Below are positions 23,618 through 33,100 of a stretch of 38,812 nucleotides of DNA, piece after piece. Location of the stretch: NCBI RefSeq assembly GCF_003116095.1, contig NZ_LGRA01000021.1:1919944-1958755 (forward strand). The letters are read 5' to 3'. The position numbers and the translations under genes were made by a program. Position 1 is the stretch's first letter. Every line of letters begins with the position of its first letter. This DNA comes from Azospirillum sp. TSO35-2. Its GTDB lineage: Bacteria > Pseudomonadota > Alphaproteobacteria > Azospirillales > Azospirillaceae. Below the pieces are notes generated by a model. It was not told the origin of the DNA, did not search any database, and worked only from the letters and a program-made list of their open reading frames with translations.

Positions 23618-24058
23618 TCATCGCTGGCCCTGATGTCCGTCAAACAACTTGTGATTGGCGAAGTCAACAAGGTCGCTGCACCACACCTGATCGGGGCGGT
23701 CGATGGTCAGGTCGCGCAGCAGGTACGGCCAGATCTTGTGTTCGGGGTGTGGCACTGTCGTCTTCGGGCGCTGGTAAACCGCCTGCAAGCCCATCCGTAC
23801 CATCAGGCGGCGAACCCGCTTGCGGTTGACCTGGTGGCCGTGCCGGCGCAGATGCCGGGTCATCTGCCGGCTGCCATACCAAGGCGTTTCCAGGAACTGC
23901 CCGTCGATCAGCCGCATCAACTCCAGGTTCTCGGCCGGATCGCCTTTGGCCGGTCCGTAGTAGCTGGACAGGCTGATCGAAACCAGCTCGCACTGTCGGG
24001 TGATCGACAGGCGCGGATGATCCGCCTCGACCAGCTCCCGCCTCCGACCGATGCTCAT
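23618..24058 (-). pseudogene. IS3-family transposase OrfB, truncated before the catalytic core
   Basis: The 146-residue product begins like a normal IS3 OrfB: RRRELVEADHPRLSITRQC, the SLSSYY segment, then the HTH_21 region GSRQMTRHLRRHGHQVNRKRVRRLM and VYQRPKTTVPHPEHKIWPYLL. Homology continues to DQVWCSDL, the first Asp of the DDE triad, where TYIP normally follows. Here the frame changes to an unrelated tail of about 16 residues. The IS3 sequence therefore ends near 23669, and the rest of the DDE domain is absent. The gene overlaps OrfA by ATGA. The element cannot transpose by itself. Confidence 0.85.
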
Positions 24059-24405
24059 CGACCGGAGGCCTTGCGCAAAAAATCCCGCTCCACGACCAAC
24101 TGGCCGATCATCGCGTGCAGCTTCCCCACCTCGCCCTGATGGCTGGTTCCAGCGGCTTCAGCCTTGCCGGAAAACACACCGGCCATCCCCTCCATCGCCT
24201 GCTTCTTCCAGGCGTTGATCAGCGTCTGGTGTACGCCATGCTTGGCCACCAGCTGCGATACCGTCAGTTCGCCCCGGATCGCCTCCAGCGCCACCTTCGC
24301 CTTGAACTCCGCCGAATACCGCTTCCGTTTCCCCGTCATCGGGTCCGTCCTTCTTCCTGGGCGAACCAAGCTTATCCGACTGTCCGGAAAACGGGGGCCA
24401 CCTCA
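23669..24405 (-). mobile_element. Truncated IS3-family insertion sequence
   Basis: The element holds OrfA, a truncated OrfB and one terminal repeat. The repeat, read on the minus strand, starts TGAGGTGGCCCCCG and continues TTTTCCGGACAG (24405 down to 24380). The other end is missing. Its intact end directly abuts the interrupted IS110 transposase, so the IS3 appears to have inserted into that gene before losing its distal half. Confidence 0.75.
24055..24339 (-). CDS. IS3-family transposase OrfA (HTH protein)
   Basis: The start at ATG 24339 gives MTGKRKRYSAEFKAKVALEA, the usual beginning of IS3 OrfA proteins; an in-frame Met at 24369 is less likely. The 94-residue product has a helix-turn-helix (TVSQLVAKHGVHQTLINAWKK) and a C-terminal coiled segment ending in LVVERDFLRKASGR, as expected for this family. 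It binds the IS ends and normally works with OrfB through a frameshift fusion. OrfA itself is intact, but its partner is truncated. Confidence 0.88.
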   Translation of the reverse strand: MTGKRKRYSAEFKAKVALEAIRGELTVSQLVAKHGVHQTLINAWKKQAMEGMAGVFSGKAEAAGTSHQGEVGKLHAMIGQLVVERDFLRKASGR

Positions 24406-24863
24406 CTCTGCAACTGCTGACGGGCTCGGCGCACCATCTCCATTGCCGCGGTTCGCGCCCGGATCAGGTCGCGCATGGCTTCATGAGCTGCGTCGGGCAC
24501 CCAGACCGCAGTGAGTTCGCCGGCACGGTGCAGCCGCGCCAGGGTCAGGGCATCGCGCCGGTCGGTCTTAACGTGATCTCCGCTGCGCACTGGAATGAGT
24601 GAAGGCGCAACCACCACGCACTCATGGCCAAGATCAGTGATCTGCCGGTGCAGTTCATAGCCGCACGGCCCAGCCTCGTAGCACACGCTCAGCCGGCCGT
24701 ACTTGCCGGCCAGCTTTTCGACCCGTCGACGCACTGTATCTGCCCGGTTGGGGATCTCGCCCCAAATGCGCACCTCGCCCGAGCGCCCGGCCTCGGCTAC
24801 CGCGACGGCGATCGTCTCTTTGTGCGTATCCATGGCGACAAACACCCCGGTATTCTGCTCCAT
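24406..24863 (-). pseudogene. IS110-family transposase, N-terminal DEDD domain only, interrupted by IS3
   Basis: From ATG 24863 the product starts MEQNTGVFVAMDTHKETIAV, the IS110 N-terminus. DEDD catalytic residues are visible: D in AMDTHKE, E in CYEAGPCGYEL, and both Asp in KTDRRDA. VPDAAHEAMRDLIRAR follows, then the frame reaches the IS3 terminal repeat at 24405 and stops soon after. The C-terminal Transposase_20 (HhH) part is not found next to it. The gene is inactivated by the IS3 insertion. Confidence 0.88.
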
Positions 24864-24955
24864 GGCTCGTCTCCTCTGTCTGAGGCCCGGCGCCGGCCCA
24901 CCCAGCGCAATCCTCGTGCGTGACATAACGTGAGACGAGCCACCTGCAACTCAGC
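24406..24955 (-). mobile_element. IS110-family element remnant
   Basis: This covers the 5' half of the transposase and the upstream leader, where the sequence remains GC-rich up to about 24950. The outer boundary is set only by the sudden fall in GC content and is approximate. IS110 elements lack conventional inverted repeats, so the end cannot be fixed from sequence. Confidence 0.55.
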
Positions 24956-25437
24956 AGGGACATGGGGTTTAGAGAGATCGAGTTCCCATAGAAAGCGAAG
25001 CATGCACTAATTTGAATGCTATAGCTCTGACACACTATCCACGCATATCATAGTATGTATTGGGTGAAGCGCACCCGAGCACGCATGTCGGCACCATATT
25101 TGCAATTGACGCACATTCTGTTGTCACGCATAGTACGTTTGGGATTACATTTGACGCAGCAATGCCTATTTTTGCGCCTGCTTCTGACTAGCAAGGATTC
25201 AACATTGTTCAGTGGAACGATTTTGATGGCTATGCGTGGAAATGGTGTATTTCGTATTTCAGATGCAGTTGCGTCCTCTTAGTATATTCTGAATAACCGC
25301 TGGAAATCCAGTTCTTGTATTCTGTACAGCCGTTCTAAAACTCGGTTTATTATGAAGATTTTTTGACCCAGGCGCGGCGCCAGCATAACTGCTATCATCT
25401 AAAAAGTCCCTACCAAGTATTAGGTGAGGAGACGTAA
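24956..25437. other. Low-GC intergenic region between the IS cluster and the unknown cassette
   Basis: About 480 bp has visibly lower GC than the rest of the window (runs such as TATCATAGTATG and GGTTTATTATGAAG). No coding frame looks real. It must contain the promoter of the downstream cassette; TATTAT at 25348-25353 is a possible -10, but no convincing -35 accompanies it. A strong Shine-Dalgarno (AGGTGAGGAG) precedes the lipoprotein start. The composition suggests acquired DNA. Confidence 0.5.
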
Positions 25438-27162
25438 ATGAAGTCGGAAAAAGCTGCACACGCCATTCTTCGACAAGGGCGCAAACAATGGCTTGTGTCT
25501 CTGACTATTATGTCGGTTGCATTTCTCCCTGGCTGCTTGCATACGCTCCATCTCGACGAGACGTCCGGCAAGAAGATCTACAAACTTCCTGAGGATTTCA
25601 CGGTGCAGCGGGCGGAGCTGACCGGACTGGTGAGCAGCGACCTCCTGGTCGCAACCCAATTCACTGTCACCGTCAGCGACCTACCATTGGAGCCTGGCCT
25701 CCCCAGATCCCATACAATGGCGGAGATGCTGCCGGAGCAATGCATAGCCACCCTGCAGCTGAAGCCGTCCTGGTCGAAAGACAGCCTCACGGTATACGCC
25801 ACACTATGGTCGCCATTCTCTTATAAAGACGCGTCCAGCGGAGCACAGAGGAAAGGTCTCAGCACATGGCTCAAAGACTGCCATTGCGAAAGGCCGCAGG
25901 ACGAGCTCAAAGAAACCTGCTTTGCGCAGCGTTTGGCAAACACCATCGATAAATCCTTGGCAAGCCCCACACCGGAGCGCACCGAGCCGCGCCGTCTGAC
26001 GCCTGAGGCGCGGAAGGCCATTGAGCGCGCCGCCGGCATGCCATTCGCCACCTATGACCAACTGCGGCAACTGGAATATGGTTTAGCGAAACCGTCCTCG
26101 GGCTCAACGTACTTGGTGCAGCGGCTCGATCCCGGTCAGGAATTGTGCTTCCACACGTCGGCATACGCGCCGGCTTGGTACAACGGCTTCACCGCTATGC
26201 TGAACACGTCGGAGCCGGCACACCCCGCGTGCTTCCCCTGGCAGACGATCGCGCACGTGGAAGACGCGCGTGACCAGAGTGGACAAAACATTACTTCTCC
26301 GACCATCGGCATTGATCCGTTCGGGCGCGTCGGCAACTCGTGGATAATCGAAGAAGGGTCCCCCAGCGCCACACAGCCCGACGGCTTGACCTACCTGAAT
26401 ACCCCCGACGCCATCTCCGGTCCCAGCGATTCCCCTTACCGGTTCGCGCTTGTCTTCGTAAAGAACACACGCTCCCTTCTCCCCGCCACCCCCAGCAGGG
26501 ATCTCGACATCCAAGGAATCTCAGCCAGTCCGGCTACGTGCCAAACAGCCCGCCAGGCTACGTGTCAACAAACCCAATCCGATGGGCAACCGGAACATCC
26601 TTTCGGTCGCGGCAGCTTCATCGTGATGGTGCGAGACCTCCGTTTGGCGGATTATATACGCGACAGCATCAGAGACAGCAAAAAACAATGCGACAATACA
26701 TGGTTCGGCGACGAGAATGCATTGCATAAGTACTTCTCCTGCTTGACGCGGGAGTGGGCGGAGGCGAATCACATTGTGAACGCCCCTGAAACAATCCAGG
26801 TCGCCAAGTGGATGCGCGAGGTGCTGCTGCCCGCCAATGTCCGGCCATTCGTGCGGCTCTCCACCTTAGTGGACGGCGCTCCGACCAAGGTCCGCGCCGG
26901 CACGACGCTGCTCGACCTGATCGACCAGCGCCTTAGCCTGTCCGCGCAGGTCTTCGAGGTCCGCTCTCAGGAAGAGAACGGGCGGACGGTCGTTGAGCCG
27001 AGCCGGCTCGAGACACGCCTGATCAAGGCGGCGGCCGCGCAGGTGCGATACTGGCGGCGGTCCGGTGTCAGTTTGCAGGCCGTCGATCTCGACGGCGCGA
27101 CACGGCTGGAGGATTTGCTTATTCCGCTGAACGCAGGAGACAGGCTGACATGGCGACGTTGA
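25438..27162 (+). CDS. Predicted lipoprotein of unknown function, cysteine-rich
   Basis: The 574-residue product starts at ATG 25438 after AGGTGAGGAG. Residues 1-33 form a lipoprotein signal: a basic n-region (RQGRKQ), a hydrophobic stretch (WLVSLTIMSVAFL) and lipobox LPGC with Cys33. The Pro before Gly is unusual but tolerated. The mature part has many Cys residues (for example KDCHCERPQDELKETC, TCQTARQATCQ), consistent with an oxidising compartment. The last 130 residues (LVDGAPTKVRAGTTLLDLID ... IPLNAGDRLTW) recall the beta-grasp/SLBB pattern of polysaccharide-export proteins; this is a weak resemblance. I recognise no other family. Codon use is less GC-biased than in the catabolic genes. 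Its end overlaps the giant gene by 13 bp, implying coupled expression. Confidence 0.8.
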   Translation: MKSEKAAHAILRQGRKQWLVSLTIMSVAFLPGCLHTLHLDETSGKKIYKLPEDFTVQRAELTGLVSSDLLVATQFTVTVSDLPLEPGLPRSHTMAEMLPEQCIATLQLKPSWSKDSLTVYATLWSPFSYKDASSGAQRKGLSTWLKDCHCERPQDELKETCFAQRLANTIDKSLASPTPERTEPRRLTPEARKAIERAAGMPFATYDQLRQLEYGLAKPSSGSTYLVQRLDPGQELCFHTSAYAPAWYNGFTAMLNTSEPAHPACFPWQTIAHVEDARDQSGQNITSPTIGIDPFGRVGNSWIIEEGSPSATQPDGLTYLNTPDAISGPSDSPYRFALVFVKNTRSLLPATPSRDLDIQGISASPATCQTARQATCQQTQSDGQPEHPFGRGSFIVMVRDLRLADYIRDSIRDSKKQCDNTWFGDENALHKYFSCLTREWAEANHIVNAPETIQVAKWMREVLLPANVRPFVRLSTLVDGAPTKVRAGTTLLDLIDQRLSLSAQVFEVRSQEENGRTVVEPSRLETRLIKAAAAQVRYWRRSGVSLQAVDLDGATRLEDLLIPLNAGDRLTWRR

Positions 27163-30100
27163 CGCGGTTCAAGGGAACCATCGGTTACACCATCGGGAAC
27201 GGGCTGGATCCCACCGACGCCTGCCTCCTCACAGTCTTTATCCCAGATAGCGATCCTCCGTCCGGCCACCCGGGATATGCGTCCCTGGACGACGCGATCC
27301 GTAACGGCGGCCTGTTCGCGCAGTACGCGCTCGCCTTCGCCGGGACCGAGCCCGGACGGCTGAACGCGCTCTTCGACAGGACCAAGGCATGGGCGGATAG
27401 CCAGACGGCAAAGTTTGCCTTTGTCCAGATGGCGCGGGAAGACGATCCCTTGTTCCTGGTCGCGCGCGACAAGAATTGGCAGCAGGTTCCATCAAGCGCG
27501 ATCCGCTTGCCCCACCTCGGTGACTTGGTTCTCACGCCGGGCCCTGGCGGGCAGATCGCCCAGCATGCCAAGAACGACAAGCTGCTGCAGCTCGGCACGT
27601 TCCGCATGGAGCGCCGCGGGGGGTTTACAACGGCCTGCCTTCCGGCCGTCGACCTGGAAAGCGGCCGATTCGTCATTCCGTTCGAGGCCGGCAAGTCGTT
27701 CTTCAGCGCCTTTTCCGTCAGCCAGCCGTTCACCGCCGCCACCCATATCTACGGGGGTCCCGGCGGCCCCTACATCGTCTCGCGCGCGGTGCCTGTGGCC
27801 GTCTTCGACACCGGGGCGATGGACGGCCTCAAGCAGCCGCTGCTCGCCGAACTGGATCTCTTTCCGCATTGGAAGTGCGTCAACGACATCCATGAACTCA
27901 CCAGACTTTACCTGAAGCGCGCCAGGATAGGAATCGTGGCCGCCGGCTCCGGGGCCGCGAACACTGTGCGCTTGAACGCGCGCGATACCATCGGTCGTCA
28001 GCTTGCGGTGTCGCTCGGCTCCGACACGAGCCAATCTCTGGCCTTTTTCCCGGTCCCCTCGGCCATCCGGCACGAGATCCGGGACCCACGGCAGTGGGTG
28101 CTCCAGACCAAGGAGGTTACCCTAATCCCTATGGGCGTCTTTCCCATCGAAGCCGCGCAGGCCACCGAGGAGATCGACCGCCGCTTCAAGTTCGGCCCGT
28201 CGAACACGGAAATCCTGGAGATCCGCGAAAAGGCCGGCCGCCCCAATGTTGCCCTGGATTTCCAGGTCCGCCTGGAAGAAACGGGCGGCTCGCCGCCGAC
28301 GGCGGGCTTCCTGCGCCGCACGCTGGCGCGGCACGCCCGCGGCGTCACCCCATCCAGCATCGTGCATGACCTCGAATCCGGTCCGGCCCTGACATCGCTG
28401 GTCGATACGGTGTGGCCGGCCTTCGTCGGTATCGACGGGAACGGGGCGGTTGCGCCACTGGCCGATGTGCGCTGGGATGCGCGGCCGCCCGGCGTCTATT
28501 CAGTGCAGCCCGACCGTATCGTGCGCTTTTCGACGACGAGCCGCAATGCCATCGGGCAGGCGCTCGGATACGAGCGCGAGGTCGCCGCCCTGCCCGAGGG
28601 TCCGATGCCGTTCACGTTCCTGGACGGCATCGCCGAGGCTCCGTTCGGTCAGGGAAGCTTCCGGAGCGACTTCGAGCAGCACCTCGCTAAGCACCGGCTG
28701 GAACTGCGGATGGCCGGCCGCTCCCTGCGCACAGTCCTGCGGTCAGAGGCGGACGGCCCGGTGCGCGCCGCGGGCGACGTTCCGAACGTGACGCCGCAGG
28801 GTTTCGAGGTGGTGGTGAACGCAAAGGGACGCAGCTACGTTCTGGCCAAGTCGGACAAGAACGGCGTCTCCATCGCGTTCACCGTCGAAATCACCCACCC
28901 GCGCCTGGAGCAGCTCTTCCAGCAGAATGGCTTCCTGCTGGTCATTCCGTCGACGAAGGTCTCTGCGACTCAGTCGGGCTTGACGCTCCATGGCAGAGTG
29001 CAGCTCGGCGACTGGGGGTTCGACATCGCCTTCGACGAGTCGCAACCGCCCGGCCCCAAGACGCTGGACGCACCGGAGAACCGCTCTGTCGTGGTGCTCA
29101 AATACCAGAAGGGGCGCCTGAAGGACCTGCTGCGCGACGAGACGGCATGGGACAACCGGGACCTCCTGGAACCGCATGCCGTCACCAACACCAAAGCGGC
29201 GCTGGGGGTGTGGCTTGGTACGATCGAGCAGCACAAGAGCCAACGCAGCTTCGCCGTCGTCGACAGGGTGGTCAGCGACGCCGAGTGGACCGGCGTGCTG
29301 CTCATTAATCCCGTCATCGACCTGGACGCACTGCCGACCGCCCTGCAAGGCTTGGTCGCGGGCATCGACTTGGCGTCCTTCCGCGGTCACCATCTCGGCT
29401 TCACGCAGAACAAGCTCGAAACCAGCGGCACCGAAGGTCCCCGTATCAAGAAAAGCTCGCTGTTCGGCCTCATCGACTACAAGGATGCGCCGGCGCCTCC
29501 GCGCGCGCCAGACGTGTTCGAGTTCCGGGTCAACCGCCTCCAGGTCCTGTTCGCCAATTCGGAGGTGCAGGATTTCTATTGCCTGCTCAAGGTGCGCCTG
29601 CCGCAGTGGTTCCACGACCCGGTCAAACGCGTCGAGGGCGGAGCGCCGCTGGAGGAGCCGCGGCCGGGAACGGACGACACTGCGTTCGGCATTCTCGGCC
29701 GCTACGAATCGCTCACCGGAGCCGACGGCAGGAAGATTAACCGCTATTCCTTCGTCTACGACGGAGGCATCACCCTCGTCCACGACGATTCAAAGATCTT
29801 TAAGCACATCGCCATCGACCGCGTCGAGCTTCGCACGGCGCAATCCGAGGACCGCGACGGCGGCAACGCCAAACGCATCGTCACCGAGCTGCTGATCGAT
29901 GCGACCGCCGCGTTTAGGGATGACCTCGGCAGCGATTTCCTCTCCGACATCTTCGGCTTTGAAAAGCTGGGATTTTCCGGAATTACGATTCCGTTCGAAG
30001 TCTTCATTAGGAAGGTCGGCAAAGTCTGGACGAACGATGGGTTCGGCGCACTGCCGAGCCTGCGCTTCGACGGCCTCACACTCGGCACCGATCCGGCCCG

Positions 30101-33100
30101 GCGGCGAGCGGGCTCGCTGTTGAGCAAGTTCCCGATCAAGTTCAAGGCTTTCCGCTTCTTCGACCTGCCGCGCGGGCTCGGCGAATTCAAGTTCATGGAG
30201 CTTTTCACTACCGGCGAGTCGCCGGACACGAAGCACAAGATCGAATTCGGCCTGGAATGGGACGTGGATTTCGGCGCGCTGGCCGCGATGCTGGGTCTCG
30301 ATTCGGACCTCAAGGGCTCGCTGCTGATCGGCTGGCTATCGAAGAACAGGGGCATCAGCCTCGGGCTTCGCTTCGACGACATGGGCGGAGACCAGCTGGA
30401 CATCGGCATCGGCAGCGTCCTGCGTTTGCGCGCCGGGTACTTCGACGTGTTCAACGCCGTCGGCAAGGGCACCGAAAGCACCTTCATCGTCGCCTCGGAC
30501 CTGAGCGTGCAGATCTTCGGCGAGACCCTGCCCAAGGAGGGGAGCGGCGACAAGATCGGGCTGCTGCTGATGCCGGATCCGCAGCACCCCTTGGACGGGC
30601 CGATGGGATGGCTAACGACTCTGAAGGTGAAGGAACTCGGCTTCATCGACGATTTCGCCCTCTCGATCGGCCAGAAGATCGAGTACGTCGGGTCCGGCGC
30701 CACGCCGCGCGAGATCATCGACAAGGTCAAGCAGCTCCAGCACTTCAGCATCGATCCGAAGCTGACGCCCAAGGAACGCCTCGACAGATCCAGGACCTAT
30801 CGCAACGACCTTTCCTCGACGCTCGCCTACAACGCCGCCAGCGACTGGTTCATCGCCCTGGCCGGCACGGTGAAGGAGATCGCCGAGGGCTATGCCCTCT
30901 ACAACCCACCGGCCCTCTTCGGCGGCGAGGTCGGCATCAAGGAGCTGTTCACCATCTCCCTGCTTTACAAGCAGGAAACGCCGCAGGTCGGCATCTACAC
31001 CGGTACGCTGACGCTGTCGGAAAACCTGCAGAGCATTGACATCGGCGGCGTGCGGATCCAGCTGCCGCGGGTCATGGCGAAAGTCGACACGGACGGAGGC
31101 TACGCCGTCATCGTCGGGCTGAACCTGGACAAGCCGGACGACTTCTCCAACGCGGCCGGCGCGGAAGTCGGAATCTTCAAGGGCGACGCAGGCTTCATGC
31201 TGTCCCACATTCACGGCTCGGCGTTCCGCGACGTGCCGCGCTTCGGCAATCCGAAATTCAGGGACGACGTCGGCAAGGTGATCTTCAGCCCCGTCAACCG
31301 GATTATGATCGCCGCGCGCGGCGGAATAGGCCGTGAGATCCGGAAGTCGATCCTCACCGCGGGCGCCAGCATCACGATCTATGGGATCCTGTCCGGCACC
31401 ATGGCGGTGAGCAACCTACAGCGGCTGAGCCAGGATGCGCAAAAAGCGCTGCGTGCCGCCGGTCTTCCCGATCACTACACCAAGTTTTGGGGCGAGGTCG
31501 GCATCATCGCGGAAGTGTACGGCGTGGTGGACTTCGGCATCACCCGCCTGCGGCTGAACGCGCGCCTGCAGGTCGGCCTCGGCCTCGTCTTCGAAACCTG
31601 GAACGACACGTTCGCCTATGTGCGCGGCGAGCTTTCCCTCACGGCGCAGTGGGTGATCGCGCGTTTCAAGGTCTTCGGCGCCACTATCGAGATTTCCATC
31701 ATGCTGCACTTCGCGATCGAGTACCGCGAAGACTTCACGCTGGTGAAGGGGGACCGGGACAAATACCAGCAGTGGTTCCAGACTGATGCCCGCCCCATGC
31801 GGCCGATCGCCGGGCAGAATGCGGTGGCTTTCTCGAACGCCATGCTGGCCGGCAACTGGACGCGCACCCCACCGGCGCCGCAGCCCGGGCACAAGGTGAA
31901 GGTGCCGCTGCTAGTGACGCTGGACCTTACGCTGGACGACGCCCGCCAGCCGCGGCTGATCCCGATGACCTTCATTCCGTTCCAGCCCGCCGCCAAGCCC
32001 AACGATCCCGCCGATGCCGGCCGGTTCAAGAATCTGGTGCAGCTGATTTTCGACTGGTCGCTGATGGCGTTCTTCTCGAGCCTGCCGAGCGACGCGACGC
32101 CCCTCGACTTCGACACCCTGCGGCAGATCGAGAGCGCCATCGCCAACAAGGAGTGGGGCGGTGACCGCGCGCCGTGGCCCGCCGTGTCCGCCTGGACGGT
32201 GCTCAACGAGCACTTCGAGTTCGAACTCACCAAGGGCAGCGCGGCCGGCCCCGCCGGCGGCACGGTCTTCCGGCTCAGCCAGGGGTTCGTCGCCGGAGCG
32301 ACGTTCACCGGCCATGCGGATGAAACGGTGCGCCTGGGTGGCGCCCAGGTCGACGCCGACTACCTGAACCGCCTGAACGAGTTCTTCGACCGGCTGCGCG
32401 TCGACACCGCAGAGGAGCGTGGCCAGGGCCGGCAGGCGGCCTTCCGGTCCAGCGGGGCGCAGCGCAGCCTCGACGATTTCCTATTCGAGGAGTACCTGGA
32501 ATCGATCCTGCGCGCGGTGTGGGGCCAGATCATGGCCGCCGTCGAACGGAATGACTGGAAGCCCAAGATCGCATCCGGGCCAGCGGGCACCCCCCCGACC
32601 GTGGCGGAGGTGCGGTCGCTGCTGGCCGCCCGCTCCGACGCCATCGCCGGGCTTCTGAACCGGCAGGCCTTCAGCGGCGCACGCGTGCCGGACGACGGCA
32701 ATCCGCCGAAGCCGGGCACGCTGCCCCTGACCGAAATGGCCAAGCTAGCGCTCCCCGTCGCTCACTGGCCGGCCGCCGGCATCGCATCACTCCGCCTGGA
32801 GTTCCCGCCGCTTGCCCAGGCGGTGGCGTTCGACGTCCAGGACGCCGCGGATATCGACGCCATCACCCGGCTTGCGCCACCGTTCGGCACCCTAACGCTG
32901 GAACAGGTGAAGCCGTTCCAGATCGTCGAGGGCGATCGCCACCCGATGGCCGAACAGGTGCCGCTGATGCAAAAGAACGCGCAGACCGGCACCGTGTGGA
33001 CCGTGCCCGAGGTCCTGGCCGCCCGCGCCTACGAACTGGCCCACGCGGGCGCGTCGCGCGAGCACCTGCCCATCGTGCTGGAGCGTTTCGTCAAGCACGA

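Noticed and set aside
23460..23640. Possible small gene between the aldehyde dehydrogenase and the IS3 remnant
   Set aside because: Frames are open on both strands but have no clear ribosome binding site or family similarity. It is more likely junction or old mobile-element sequence.
20509..23670. Open frame of about 1050 codons on the minus strand opposite the alcohol and aldehyde dehydrogenase genes
   Set aside because: It is antisense to two genes with complete catalytic motifs. The translation is rich in Arg, Gly, Asp and His as expected for a GC-rich shadow frame and shows no family motif.
26522..26580. Short direct repeat (GCTACGTGYCAA, two copies) in the lipoprotein gene as a mobile or CRISPR-like repeat
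   Set aside because: There are only two short imperfect copies inside a coding frame, without regular spacing.
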